From positions 3,286,001 to 3,350,000 of the forward strand of contig JAGPXD010000001.1 of NCBI GenBank assembly GCA_020746995.1: 64,000 nt of DNA. Reading direction: 5' to 3'. A model generated the notes under the pieces. It saw only the letters and a program-made list of their open reading frames with translations. It had not been told where the DNA came from and searched no databases. Position numbers and translations under genes: made by a program. Source of the stretch: Plectosphaerella cucumerina. Its lineage: Eukaryota > Ascomycota > Sordariomycetes > Glomerellales > Plectosphaerellaceae. Shown here piece after piece: positions 54,007 through 64,000 of the stretch (position 1 is the stretch's first letter; every line of letters starts with the position of its first letter).

Positions 54007-55647
54007 TCACTGACTGCCGAGCTGCACGGGACACTCGGTCAGACAGTGACCCAACACCTTGCAGCCGAGACACCAGCTCTCCTCATCCGAGTGGGCAAAG
54101 GGGCACTTCTTCCCCTCCCGGCAGCCCGTCTTGTTGCACTTTCGCGTCTTCCACCACCGCATCTCCCTGTCCGGGTTGCTCTGGAAGATGGCGATCTCTT
54201 CGGGATGGTGACGGTACGCGCAGTCACCTCGTTTCCGGCAGCGGATGCCCTCGGGGCAGTGCTGGGTGTGCCGCTGGCGACGGCGGTGATCCTGCTTGGG
54301 GTCGTACCGGCTTACCGTCGTCCAGTCGCCGTCGTCGAGGTCAGGACTGCTAGGGCTGTCGAGGCTGTCCGGGTCGTCGCCTCTGCCCTCACCAGGCTTG
54401 GCACCCGCGGAGGAGCTCCCCGGCTCGCGGCTTTCGCCACGGTTGTCCAGCGGCGTGTACATGTTTCTGTCCTCGAAGACGGCAGGTGCGTTGGTCTTGC
54501 TAGCGCTGTTGGCATACTCAACGTATGATTTGACCTCACACTTGCCGGCGAAGAGGCGCCGGGTGCGGTGCAGGACCTTGTCGATGGGCCGCACGTTGGG
54601 GAACTCGACGAAGAGAACCGTCTTGGGCGCGGTGGCGTTGGTGTAGAAGACTACGACATGCCGGGTCAGTAATTTCACTTTTACGGCTGTGGTAAGAGTT
54701 ATCAGGAACGTCGTGCTGTCTTGGGAATTGGTAGCACATGGACCACACGTAGGTCCAAAGCTCGCGAGACGACTCCCACGACTCCTGACGCAGCCTGATA
54801 CGGTAATAAAGAAGTCGGGGGTAACAGTACTAAGCTGGAGACGGAACAAATCCTGGATGACGGCGCTTTCGTCAATCTCGGCAGGCGGGTCGACGCAGAG
54901 AACCACGGTGCCGACGGGGTCGGGCTTGCCCTTGCGAGTGGACTTTGTGTTGGTGAAGTAGATGTTGCCGGCCTCGTTGTCGAGGAAGTGGAGGGATAGC
55001 AAGGCGGGGTGCCGGGCGCGAAGCTGCTTATAGGCACCGGCCATACCCGATTTCCAAGCCCAGAGCTCGACGCGGATACCGACATCAAGCACCTCGTTGA
55101 TAGAGGGCATCATGTCGCTGTCGCCGGTGATGATGACGAAGATAGTGTCCGCTTTCTGCTTCTTTGCGGTGGGGTCGTAGTGCGCAGTAACGTCGAGCCT
55201 GGTAGCCGACTTGACAATATTGGTGGCCATGGCATTGTCGACCTCCTTCTCCTTGTTCTTGTCGTTGCGGTCGAATATGTGCAGGTCAAAATCAAACTTC
55301 TTAAAGGCATCCCACACCGAGTCGTTGGGCGGGGGCCGCGAGCCGTAGAGGGACGAGGGGCCCCTGGCACGCCCGCTGCGTAGCCTGCTGACCATTTTGC
55401 CAATGTCGATCCGAAGGCGCGGGTCCCTGTCGCTATCGGTCAGCTTGGGCAAATGGGTGTTGCCGGCGGCCGCAGCCTTTTGGGCCTCGATCCAGATGTT
55501 GGAGTCGTCAACGAAGAACCCTATCGGTGAAGTCAGCATCGTCAACAGATGTAAGGAACAGGAGTAAGAGGCCCCTGTAACCCCTCTAATAGGGGACGAA
55601 GCTATCAAAGGCAACGTACAGCACGTCTCGTTGGGTCTGTCGGACAT
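54007..55647 (-). CDS. NYN-domain (PIN-like nuclease) protein with CCCH and CCHC zinc motifs
   Basis: The first exon 55647-55620 joins 55520 through a 93-nt intron, giving ETCWFFVDDSNIWIEAQK, the start of an NYN/PIN-like fold with the first catalytic Asp. Further acidic residues follow in KEVDNAMATNIVKSA and ITGDSDMMPSINEVL, so a metal-dependent RNase is plausible. Near the C-terminus are C-x5-C-x5-C-x3-H (CPEGIRCRKRGDCAYRH), C-x4-C-x5-C-x3-H (CNKTGCREGKKCPFAH) and a zinc knuckle C-x2-C-x4-H-x4-C (CLGCKVLGHCLTEC), all RNA-binding types. Between ~54850 and ~54650 the frame stays open but reads oddly. Two further small introns (54847-54795 and 54684-54651, together 87 nt) would give better text, though 34 nt is very short. 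Role: probably RNA cleavage or surveillance; targets unknown. Confidence 0.82.
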   Translation of the reverse strand: MSDRPNETCCTLPLIASSPIRGVTGASYSCSLHLLTMLTSPIGFFVDDSNIWIEAQKAAAAGNTHLPKLTDSDRDPRLRIDIGKMVSRLRSGRARGPSSLYGSRPPPNDSVWDAFKKFDFDLHIFDRNDKNKEKEVDNAMATNIVKSATRLDVTAHYDPTAKKQKADTIFVIITGDSDMMPSINEVLDVGIRVELWAWKSGMAGAYKQLRARHPALLSLHFLDNEAGNIYFTNTKSTRKGKPDPVGTVVLCVDPPAEIDESAVIQDLFRLQLSTVTPDFFITVSGCVRSRGSRLASFGPTCGPCATNSQDSTTFLITLTTAVKVKLLTRHVVVFYTNATAPKTVLFVEFPNVRPIDKVLHRTRRLFAGKCEVKSYVEYANSASKTNAPAVFEDRNMYTPLDNRGESREPGSSSAGAKPGEGRGDDPDSLDSPSSPDLDDGDWTTVSRYDPKQDHRRRQRHTQHCPEGIRCRKRGDCAYRHHPEEIAIFQSNPDREMRWWKTRKCNKTGCREGKKCPFAHSDEESWCLGCKVLGHCLTECPVQLGSQ

Positions 55648-57622
55648 GGTGTTATTGGTGCGAGGTCACTGCCGGTGGTCAAGTTGCGTGAGAGGCTTTC
55701 AATCGAGTCAGTAGACGAGCACGAGACGGTTAGGTAGGTAGTTTCTGATGTGTTGCCTAGGGATCAAATTGGGGGCGGCTGCCTCTTATAGCCTGCCAAT
55801 GTTGGGTGTGGCTTCTCGGATGCGACCATGTTGGACTTGGCATGGCGGATGCAGCTCTTGTCGCCGCGGAGGGTAGACAGTCCAGGAACTTGACCGATTG
55901 CACGACTCACTACATCACCAAGCCTGATGAGCTGGTGTACCTGCTGGACTGCTTGAACTGTTGGTTCGCTGCAGCTGCCGGATCACCTGGCCTGTTGGAC
56001 CGCTGGACCTGATGGGCTGATACTGTTTCCTGAATCCCGCATGGGGTGGCCCTGTCTTTGGTATACAGGAGTGTGCATGTGGCCGATCGTAGTGCCTCTA
56101 AGCAAGAAACTGCAAGGCTTGCAGATGCAAGTGGTATATCGAGCAATGACATCGTCTCGTCGACGGCGCCTCTGCAGCATATCGTGGCTCAATCGGGTGA
56201 CCGAGCAACATGAGCTGATGTGATCAGAGGGGGATGTGAAGTGAGGCGGGTGTAGCTCGGAGGTGATTGGCAGGCCTTGCTCAGCTTTTTGGATGTTGAA
56301 GGTGGCCGGCGTTCAGTGGCCTTCATGCTGCCGTGTCGTTGGTTATGTGAGGTTGAAGTTGCGGCAGATAGCGTGGTCTATCAAAATGCGTCGAGAAGCT
56401 AGCACCAGTAACACGGTCCTACGCCTTCCAAGACATGGCCAGCATCTCGTCTCCAACCAGAAGATGAGAGAGGGCATCAGAGTTCCAGGCACTAACAATA
56501 CTCACTCCATCTAAGCACAAAATTTCTAGGCTCTTTTCAGATTGCAGCCAGGTATTAGTCTGATGAGCAGGTGCTTCAGAGGTGACGCTATTTTCGATTG
56601 GGCGTCTTTGGTTCCCAGCCATACGTCACGGTCCAGTCAACGGTCCTCGGCGCCTCTTGCGCTAATCCACTACCGCTATTCCCCTAGTACTGCTTGCTGT
56701 ATTGGTATTTCGACACCCTCAAACCCGACGACATGGAAGCCTATCACCGTTCCGTTTTGTTCGACAGTCTTAGTTCACAATCGACGCATTCCAGCTCAAC
56801 CTCATCTTGGATTCGGAATCGCTTCTTCCCCATAAGAAAGCTTTGTCACGTCTTCCTCCGGTGACGTGCTGCTTGCAATATGCCCAGCGGCCGTCAGTGG
56901 TCTCCCTTTACGCTCACCAGCACACCACCACGCTCTCCTCACGGCCACGGACGTCGCTGGGCCGGTGAATAGACGGCGGAAGCACTCCCTTCCTCCTCTG
57001 AATTCCCGCACTCCCGTTCCCGAGAACACTCCCGTTCTCGGTCGCCCGTGCACCCGACGAACCGCAGCACACCGGGAGGCTCAAGTTGACACGGGCGGCG
57101 AGTCAGACAACCCGCGTACCCGACGGCGCCGCGATCGACGGCGCCTCACAGCTGCTTCGCTGTTTCGGGACCCACGTGGTCAAACGGAGGCGAGGCAGCA
57201 AACCTCCATCGCTCCCTTTTTGGATCCCAAACCAAAAGAAGCTCGTTCCGCTTCCTTCTTCCCCTCCCACTCCCTTTTTTGCATCCATCGCCCGGCGTGG
57301 CTGTCGAGACTGGCGACACTTACAACTCACTCGCTGGCCCCGGCGACATCTCGTATCTGCTTTCGTCTACCTGTCGCCGCCTCCGCCGCCCGCTCAGCCC
57401 GTTCGCAACTCCGTCGGCCGACGCGCGCTAAAGCCCTCGCTATTTTTGATACTGAGAATAAAACACGCCGGCAGCCGCTTTGTTTTTTCGTTTCGCTCAC
57501 TCATCGGATTCCCAACCAAGGCAATTCCAACAGGAGAACCAACGACACTCTTATGGCGGCATAACACTCACTCGGTCGCTCGCCCGCCCGCCCGCTGTAC
57601 AACATTCCACAGAACTCCAGTC
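55648..57622. other. 2.0 kb divergent promoter region, NYN gene / GT32 gene
   Basis: Both flanking genes point outward. A TATAAG (minus strand) at 55785-55790 suits the NYN gene. The right third (56900-57620) is C-rich and stays open in the GT32 frame from 57086, but that extension is Arg/Pro/Ser-rich leader-like text and is not called as protein. No gene was seen. Confidence 0.55.
55785..55790 (-). promoter_or_regulatory. TATA box candidate for the NYN gene
   Basis: TATAAG on the minus strand about 140 nt before the ATG at 55647. Motif match only. Confidence 0.35.
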
Positions 57623-58798
57623 ATGGCCGCACTCCGGCCCCTCTTATCGCCGGGCCTTGGCCGCTCGCCGCTCCGGCTGTGGCTCGGCCTCACGGCCTTC
57701 TTCTTCTGCCTCTTCGTCCTGCTGTCCCGGGACGGCGGATTCTTGCCGTCTGCGCCGCTGCCGCCGCAGGTCTGCGATGACGGTCGCGAGACGATCCCCA
57801 ACCAGGTGCACTTTGTCTACGTGCTGGCCGACGTCGACGGTGACTTTGGCTTCGAATTCAGTCACCTACTGTCCATGTATGCGGCCTGGTACTACTGGAG
57901 GCCGCGTCACATCTTCCTCCACACCAACGTCCTCGCAAACTCCTCTGCCGTCGCGCGCGCAAAGGCCGGCGAGGACGGAAAGTGGAGCAAGCTCATCTTC
58001 ACGCGCTTCGACATCTTCATCAACACGGTCGAGGCGCCTACCCGCGCCAACAACGGCGTCATTATCCGGGGCATGGAGCACCGGTCCGACTTTATACGCG
58101 TCAAAGCCGTCCATGACTTTGGCGGCGTCTACATCGACTGGGACGTCCACGCCCTGCGCGACATCTCCATGCTGCGAGAGACGGGCTTCAAGGCCGTCAC
58201 GGGCCGCCAGCTGGGCGACCAGATCAACAGCGGCGTGTTGCTGGCGCGCGCCGGCAGCAGGCTGACGGCGGCATGGATGGAAGGCATGCACAAGGCCTAT
58301 ACGGGCGGCTGGACCACGCACAGCAACGAGGTGCTCACAAAGCTGGGCAACCGGATGGCGGGGGAGCCCGGCGGCGAGGTGCTCATCATGGAGCGCGAGG
58401 CCTTTTCACCCGGCAGCTGGAAGGACGCCGACACGGACACCCTCTTTACCGTGCATACCGACGAACCCTCCAACCTAGCCGATCACAAGCCGGGCGGCCT
58501 GCTAGCGGCGTACGAAGAGGGCTTTGCGGACCGATGGGAGCGTCCGAATGACTTTCCGTCGTGGGCACGCGACTGGTCGAGCAGCTATATGCTGCATGCC
58601 TTTTGTCCAGGGCGGTGGAAACACGAGGTCGCGGGTTTCAAGCACATCACGCCTCGGTACGTGCTGGAGCGGCGGAGCAATTTTGCGCGTGCCGTGTACC
58701 CCGTGGCGCGGCAGATGTACATCGAGGGGCTGTTGGACATTGACGACACGCATAATGGGAAGAGTGCAGAGGTTGGGGTCGAGGGCACCCTCGAGTAG
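57623..58798 (+). CDS. GT32 glycosyltransferase (Och1/mannosyltransferase-like), type II membrane protein
   Basis: Single exon, 391 aa from MAALRPLLSPGL. The frame is open for 179 codons further upstream, but those lack family character and would bury the anchor, so I start at 57623. A short N-terminal tail is followed by a signal-anchor helix (LWLGLTAFFFCLFVLL, ~19-34), pointing to the Golgi. The catalytic part begins IPNQVHFVYVLAD and has FSHLLSMYAAWYYWRP, then RVKAVHDFGGVYIDWDVHAL with the DxD motif at 172-174, and QINSGVLLARAGS. These are the marks of the DXD sugar-binding GT32 family. Members transfer mannose or other sugars to glycans or glycolipids; the exact acceptor cannot be read. 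Confidence 0.9.
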   Translation: MAALRPLLSPGLGRSPLRLWLGLTAFFFCLFVLLSRDGGFLPSAPLPPQVCDDGRETIPNQVHFVYVLADVDGDFGFEFSHLLSMYAAWYYWRPRHIFLHTNVLANSSAVARAKAGEDGKWSKLIFTRFDIFINTVEAPTRANNGVIIRGMEHRSDFIRVKAVHDFGGVYIDWDVHALRDISMLRETGFKAVTGRQLGDQINSGVLLARAGSRLTAAWMEGMHKAYTGGWTTHSNEVLTKLGNRMAGEPGGEVLIMEREAFSPGSWKDADTDTLFTVHTDEPSNLADHKPGGLLAAYEEGFADRWERPNDFPSWARDWSSSYMLHAFCPGRWKHEVAGFKHITPRYVLERRSNFARAVYPVARQMYIEGLLDIDDTHNGKSAEVGVEGTLE

Positions 58799-60165
58799 GG
58801 AGGGAAGTTCGTTTGTTTTCTTTGCCCATTCTCATTAGACAGCGAGCGTTGCCGGTACTTGTAGACGGATACATGGCGTTGAATAGATACCAGTTGACTT
58901 GGAAACCGTGGGTGTTCATCCGATGATTGGGCAGATGCGAGGTACCTATGAAAGGTGAGAAGAGTGAGGTCGGCAGCCCCGGGGCTTGGCACGGGCATCG
59001 CGATGCATCGACGGCGGAGTTGATACCGCTGATGCCAGGGACAGAGCACCGGTTCCTTTCAAGTTACTAATGAGGCGTCTTGGCCGGCCAGGCACAGGGG
59101 GCGGTGAGGCAGGCTCCGGTGGGTTCCTGTACGTAAAGCAGCCTTGTGTCCACGGCCTGGTCCACGGTGCTTGAAAAACGGAGGTTGCGATGATGCAAGC
59201 GTGGGACGCACGCGGGGTGGAAGCGGCGGGGCCTGACCAAGCCTGGGAAAAAGGGCCAGCCACGACTGCGAAGAAGTACAAGAACCCAGGACGGCCGCCA
59301 GCACATGGGGACATGGGGGCCCTGACGTAACGCGAGGGTAATGGATTCGCCGACAGTGGCTTCATTTCCAGTCAGTCTTCGGCCGGGTGCAGTCGACCGA
59401 AGGCCGGCGAGGCACGGCGGCGCATCGAGGCGAGTCGAGAAACTTCTTTCCCGTTCGAACGAGGCCGATGCCAAGTGATGGCGGGGCAGGATACTCGGCA
59501 GGTACTCGGTTTTGTCGCCTCACTCCATGGTGTGACTCGGTACCCTCGACGTACCCCTCAGTTCAACCCCCCGTTGCCCCTCCACCATCCACGTTGTGGT
59601 AGGAACATCTGAACACCCTCTGTTTTTTTTTTTACTATTTGTTCATCAACGCCCAACCGCCCCCTCCGCCTTGTAGCACCCGCCCTGCTTGATGTCCTAA
59701 CACCGTGATGCCACACTGCACGTCTCAGCACCAACTGAAGTAGCGACTCAAGACAAATCCCGACGAAAGAACTCTGCTGCTGCCCATCGCACAAGTTTCT
59801 CCCCCTACCTACAAACCGCTAGCACCGCTTCGTCATCCCCACGACCACGCATTTTTTTTTTCCACAAGCGCCCCTCCTCCAAGGCTGCACCCCCCTCCCC
59901 TTCTTCCTCCATCCCAGCTTATCGGCGTTTCTGATAAACCCCCCCGCACTTCCACTGCTTCCAGGTTGCACCCATCCAGACCGCCCATCAGCTTTTCGCT
60001 TTTCGACCAAACCACCCACTCACCACCCCGCGCGCCCAATCTGCCTGTCCCGAATAGCACAAGGCACCGACGGTCCAACATACACACCGAGGAGTCTCAT
60101 CGACCTCCGAGTATCCTTTTCCCCCCTACCCTTCTTCCCACCAGAAACCACAGACTACCGCCACC
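58799..60165. other. Upstream region of hsp88 and 3' flank of GT32 gene
   Basis: 1.37 kb. From about 59560 to the hsp88 ATG the plus strand is strongly pyrimidine-rich with T runs (59622-59632, 59851-59861), as in leaders of highly expressed fungal genes. A heat-shock-element-like cluster lies at 59438-59459. No gene was seen. Confidence 0.6.
59438..59459. promoter_or_regulatory. Heat-shock-element-like cluster upstream of hsp88
   Basis: Five-base units AGAAA and CTTCT give nGAAnnTTCn at 59438-59447. After one imperfect unit, GTTCG follows at 59453-59457. This is the HSF1 pattern with a gap, about 700 nt before the ATG. Tentative. Confidence 0.3.
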
Positions 60166-62880
60166 ATGAGTGTCGTTGGTGAGTTCTTCCTTCTTTCAAC
60201 CCTCACAACAGCCCCGCCATCCGCATCGACAGCCCTGTCTTGTGCCGTCTGCGGCATCGCTGGGCCTCGCCACGTCTCGCCCCGAACCGCAAGCTGACCA
60301 TGGTGGTTATAGGTGTTGATTTCGGTACCCTGAAGACGGTCATTGCCGTCGCCAGGAACCGTGGCGTCGATGTTGTACGTACAGCCTGTTCTTCCACCAT
60401 CTCCGGCGCATCCCTCGCCTTTGTCCTCGACGGTCGCTAACGTCCTTCTTCCAACAGATCGCCAATGAGGTCTCCAACCGCGCCACGCCGTAAGTCCAAC
60501 CTTCCTCCATCAGTCATCCTCGACCATCCGCTGACTCGTCTCCCCCCCTCCAGGTCCCTTGTCGGATTCGGCCCCAAGTCGCGATACCTCGGCGAGGTCG
60601 CCAAGACCCAGGAGATGTCCAACCTCAAGAACACCGTCGGCTGCCTGAAGCGCCTCGCCGGCCGTAGCTTCAACGACCCCGACGTCCAGATCGAGCAGTC
60701 CCACACTACCGCCACCCTCGTCGACTACAACGGCCAGGTCGGCGCCGAGGTCAACTATCTCGGCAAGAAGGAGAAGTTCTCAAACACCCAGCTCATCGCC
60801 ATGTACCTGAGCAAGATCAAGCAGACCACCGCTGCCGAGATCAAGCTGCCAGTCTCCGACCTCGTCATGAGCGTCCCCGCCTGGTTCACCGACGTCCAGC
60901 GCCGCGCCCTCGTCGACGCCGCCGAGGTCGCCGGTCTCAAGCTGCTCCGCCTGATGAACGACACCACCGCCGCCGCCCTCGGCTGGGGCATCACCAAGCT
61001 CGACCTCCCCGCCCCCGAGGAGCCCCCCAAGCGCGTCGCCTTTGTCGACATTGGCCACAGCAACTACACCGTCTCCATCGTCGAGTTCAAGAAGGGCGAG
61101 CTGACCGTCAAGGCCACCGCCTACGACCGCCACTTCGGTGGTCGTGACTTTGACAAGGCCCTCGTCGCCCACCTCCAGAAGGAGTTCCTCGGCAAGTACA
61201 AGGTCGACATCTACACCAACCCCAGGGCCCTCGCCCGCACCGTCGCCGCCGCCGAGCGCTGCAAGAAGATCCTCTCTGCCAACCAGCAGGCCCCCGTCAA
61301 CGTCGAGAACCTGATGAACGACGTCGACGTCTCCGCCATGATCACCCGCCAGGAGTTCGAGGCCATGGTCGAGCCCCTGCTCGCCCGCGTCGCCGTTCCC
61401 CTCAAGCAGGCCATCGCCGACGCCAACCTCAGCAAGGAGGACATTGACCAGATCGAGGTCCTCGGTGGCGGCTCCCGCGTCCCCGCCCTCAAGGAGCGCA
61501 TCCAGGACTTCTTCGGCAAGCCCCTCTCCTTCACCCTCAACGCCGACGAGGCCATCGCCCGCGGCTGCGCCTTCAGCTGCGCCATCCTCTCCCCCGTCTT
61601 CCGCGTCCGCGACTTCACCGTCCAGGATATCATGCCCTACCCCATCCAGTTCACCTGGGAGAAGGCCCCCGACATCCCCGACGAGGAGACCAGCCTGACC
61701 GTCTTCAACCGCGGCAACGTCCTGCCCTCCACCAAGATCCTGACCTTCTACCGGAAACAGCCCTTTGACCTCGAGGCCAGGTACGTCAACCCCGAGGCTC
61801 TGCCCGGCAAGATCAACCCCTGGATCGGCAAGTTCTCCGTCAAGAACGTCAAGGCCGATGGCAAGGACGACTTCATGATCTGCAAGCTCAAGGCTCGCGT
61901 CAACATCCACGGCGTCCTCAACGTCGAGAGCGGATACTACGTCGAGGACCAGGAGATCGAGGAGGAGATCAAGGACGACGAGAAGGACCCCGACGTAAGT
62001 GCAACCCTTCGCCCCCCTTTCCCACCGGCACAACACGCCTCATGCAGCACTCCCGAACCCCTCCCACCACTGCCCCAGCCCGCCTCGAGCAAGTGCCGAG
62101 GCCGCGCTCCTTTCCAGTCCCCCACACGCAGAGGGAGATATTGCGAAGCGAGTTGCCAACAACATGTCCAGTCCCTTTCCGAGCGCGCGGATCGTTTCCT
62201 GTCAAAGCTAACCCGTACTTTCACCGATAAGTCGATGGACACCGACAAGGACGCCCCCAAGAAGACCCGCAAGGTCAAGAAGCAGGTCCGCAAGGGCGAC
62301 CTGCCCATCTCCAGCGCCACCGCTTCGCTCTCCGAGGCCACCAAGGCCACCCTTCTCGAGAAGGAGTCGTCCATGGTCATGGAGGACAAGCTCGTCGCCG
62401 ACACGGACGAGAAGAAGAACGAGCTCGAGACCTACATCTACGACCTCCGCAACAAGCTCGACGACCAGTACGCCGAGTTTGCCTCCGACGAGGAGAAGGA
62501 GAAGATCAAGGAGCAGCTCACCCTGGCCGAGGTAAGATTCCTTGTCCCATACGCAAGAAAGAGGAAGAAATCAAACTGACACTCCACAGGACTGGCTGTA
62601 CGATGAGGGTGACGACACCACCAAGGCCGTCTACATCGCCAAGCTCGACGAGCTCCGCGCTCTGGCCGGCCCCATCTCGCAGCGCTACTTCGAGAAGGTC
62701 GAGGCTGACAGGCAAGCCGTCCAGGCACGGATCGACGCCGAGAAGGCTGCTAAGCGCGCCGCCGAGGAGGAGGCCCGCAAGGCTGCCGAGGCCGCCAAGG
62801 CCGCCGAGGGCGGCAAGGACGAGGAGATGACCGACGCCGATAAGCCCGAGGTCGAGGAGCCTACCGAGGCCTCCAAGTAA
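60166..62880 (+). CDS. hsp88: Hsp88, Hsp110/Sse1-class Hsp70 nucleotide exchange factor
   Basis: Six exons: 60166-60178, 60313-60374, 60458-60489, 60554-61994, 62232-62531 and 62590-62880; 712 aa, the usual size. The start is in a CCACC-ATG context. The ATPase domain (~1-385) begins VGVDFGTLKTVIAVARNRG and holds LMNDTTAAALGWGI, FVDIGHSNYT and VLGGGSRVPALKE. A beta-domain with an acidic loop (EIEEEIKDDEKDPD) follows, then the long helical C-terminal part typical of Hsp110 and an acidic/Ala-rich tail (EEARKAAEAAKAAEGG). It acts in the cytosol as exchange factor and holdase for Hsp70. GT-AG introns 1-3 are early, as in other fungal Hsp88 genes. Intron 4 (61995-62231, 237 nt) is in frame and stop-free, so its retention would insert 79 residues. 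Confidence 0.96.
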
Positions 62881-63403
62881 AGCCAAGTATTCCAAGCAGA
62901 AAGTACCACACAAAGAGAACGATGATGACGGATGACGGACGCGTCTCATGAGCAACGCGACATGCGCGGGGGAAGGAGGGGGCCGGCGGGTTTTTCACGA
63001 TGCGAGAGCAGTCATCTCATGTTCACCTCTCCCCAACCCTGCTTTTTCGTCACGACCGGGGTCAGGGATAGCACATGGGACGCACAAAAGTAATGAAATA
63101 GACTAGACCCGAACAGCCGCGTTGGTTTTGAGATGCAAACATTGGTTTATGCTTTTGTCCTGGGCTCCTGAGTGATGTTGTGAAGGGGACTTGATGCCAT
63201 CCAAACAGGAGGGATACGATACTCCCTCGTTAAACCAACCCGTACCTCGATATGAAAAGGAAACAAAATGTCATGTTTTATTCATCCTCTTTGACCTTCC
63301 AACTTCCGTCCGTCTCTACCTCGTACACCCCGCCCATCACGGGGGCCATGATAAACTTTTTAAGAAACACCCATCCTCCCTCCACCTCCGAACGACCACC
63401 CGC
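62881..63403. other. Convergent gap, hsp88 / eIF5B 3' ends
   Basis: About 520 nt between two 3' ends. It appears to hold 3' UTRs only. Confidence 0.6.
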
Positions 63404-64000
63404 TCAGGCCACGTCAAAGAGCGGCTTGAGCTTGATGATGAGCTGCCACTCGTCGTTGGTGACGTCCTTGCGGTAGAACTCCTTGAGGGTGTCGATGCTC
63501 TTGCGCGAGATGAGACTGTACAGACGGTCGGCCTCCTCGAGCTGGCGGCCGTAGGTGGGCTGGTGGCCGCCCATTTCGATCTTGACGGCGACAGAGGGCT
63601 GGCCCTTTTTGCAGACGGCGATTTGCTTGTGGTCGCGCTCGATGGATGTGCTGGAGTTTGTTAGCGGGCTGTACATAGGGGGAAGGATGGGTGGAGGGGG
63701 GTACGTACACTCTGCCGACGCTGATGACCTCCTTGACGCCCGTGACCGAGTTGGTCTTGACAGCGGCGATGGGCGTGTTAATCCGCAGCGAGCCCTCAAT
63801 GACATCGACACCAACAACGACGGGGTTCGTCTTGTTGAACACGGCGACGGTGTTGAGGACGCAGGGGAAAACGGCGAGCATCTTGGACTCCTCCTTCTTC
63901 TTCTCCAGCAGATCGTCCATGTGCTTGGTGAAGGCGTCGAAGAGGTGGTAGATGATGTCAGCCTGGAAGATCTTGACACCGACATCGTCAGCATAGCTCT
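63404..64000 (-). CDS. fun12: Translation initiation factor eIF5B (C-terminal part; runs off window end)
   Basis: Two exons visible: 64000-63709 (continuing beyond the window) and 63650-63404, joined as ISVGRVTSIERDHKQIAV. The text KIFQADIIYHLFDAFTKHM, then VFPCVLNTVAVFNKTNPVVVG, then SLRINTPIAAVKT belongs to domains III-IV of eIF5B. KKGQPSVAVKIEMGG and the final helix KDVTNDEWQLIIKLKPLFDV form the C-terminal domain that contacts eIF1A. The factor is the GTPase that joins the 60S subunit to the initiation complex. The GTPase domain lies outside the window. The 58-nt intron has donor GTACGT and acceptor CCAG. Confidence 0.95.
   Translation of the reverse strand, partial: RAMLTMSVSRSSRLTSSTTSSTPSPSTWTICWRRRRRSPRCSPFSPASSTPSPCSTRRTPSLLVSMSLRARCGLTRPSPLSRPTRSRASRRSSASAECTYPPPPILPPMYSPLTNSSTSIERDHKQIAVCKKGQPSVAVKIEMGGHQPTYGRQLEEADRLYSLISRKSIDTLKEFYRKDVTNDEWQLIIKLKPLFDVA

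Noticed and set aside
57086..57622. N-terminal extension of the GT32 frame by 179 codons
   Set aside because: Arg/Pro/Ser-rich leader-like text with no family similarity. It would displace the signal anchor; the ATG at 57623 fits the family.
60780..62036. 418-codon minus-strand open frame
   Set aside because: Antisense shadow of hsp88, made of Leu/Val/Gly/Asp repeats reflecting third-position C in the real gene.
1..64000. Secondary-metabolite cluster, CRISPR array, virus or transposon
   Set aside because: No synthase, terpene cyclase, tailoring group, spaced direct-repeat array, viral gene, reverse transcriptase, transposase or terminal repeat was seen. CRISPR is not expected in fungi.

Overview
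The window is a GC-rich stretch of a filamentous ascomycete genome, most likely a Sordariomycete-type member of the Pezizomycotina. The grounds are short introns (mostly 50-60 nt) with GT(A/G)xGT donors and CTRAC-like branch points, genes on both strands with 0.4-2 kb gaps, and typical filamentous-fungal families: Zn2Cys6 regulator, HET domain, 2EXR protein, ACS-family permease, Hsp88, Pmc1-type Ca2+-ATPase and a single-polypeptide nitrate reductase. I saw no convincing tRNA, rRNA, transposon or AT-rich RIP-like block. Species cannot be named from this sequence.

Layout. 1-9.2 kb (all minus): the N-terminal part of a secreted protein, an alpha/beta hydrolase, a hexose-type MFS transporter and a Trf4/Trf5-type non-canonical poly(A) polymerase. 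9.8-21.6 kb (plus): a cysteine-rich single-pass membrane protein, a Pmc1-type Ca2+-ATPase, an orphan helical protein and a Zn2Cys6 regulator. 22.8-31.8 kb: an anion:cation-symporter permease containing a 9-nt exon, a 2EXR-like protein, an intronless nitrate reductase with NirA-like and GATA sites upstream, and a second cysteine-rich single-pass membrane protein. 33.8-42.7 kb: the nonsense-mediated-decay factor UPF2, a family-2 chitin synthase and a GT34 glycosyltransferase. 44.6-52.8 kb is the accessory-looking part: a broken GH43 glycosidase, about 2 kb of decayed sequence, an intact secreted GMC oxidoreductase and a broken HET-domain gene. 54.0-64.0 kb: an NYN-domain protein with CCCH and CCHC zinc motifs, a GT32 glycosyltransferase, Hsp88 (Hsp110 class) and the C-terminal end of eIF5B.

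How they fit together. There is no biosynthetic gene cluster. Most genes are housekeeping: RNA surveillance (Trf4-like, UPF2), translation (eIF5B), protein folding (Hsp88), Ca2+ storage, and wall or Golgi glycan synthesis (chitin synthase, GT34, GT32). Nutrient uptake and assimilation are represented by the sugar transporter, the ACS permease and nitrate reductase. The nitrate reductase has no nitrite reductase or nitrate transporter gene beside it within the window.

Exon models were built by eye from reading frames and splice signals. Boundaries are given where the join restores family-conserved sequence. The two cysteine-rich membrane proteins and the NYN protein have the least certain models.
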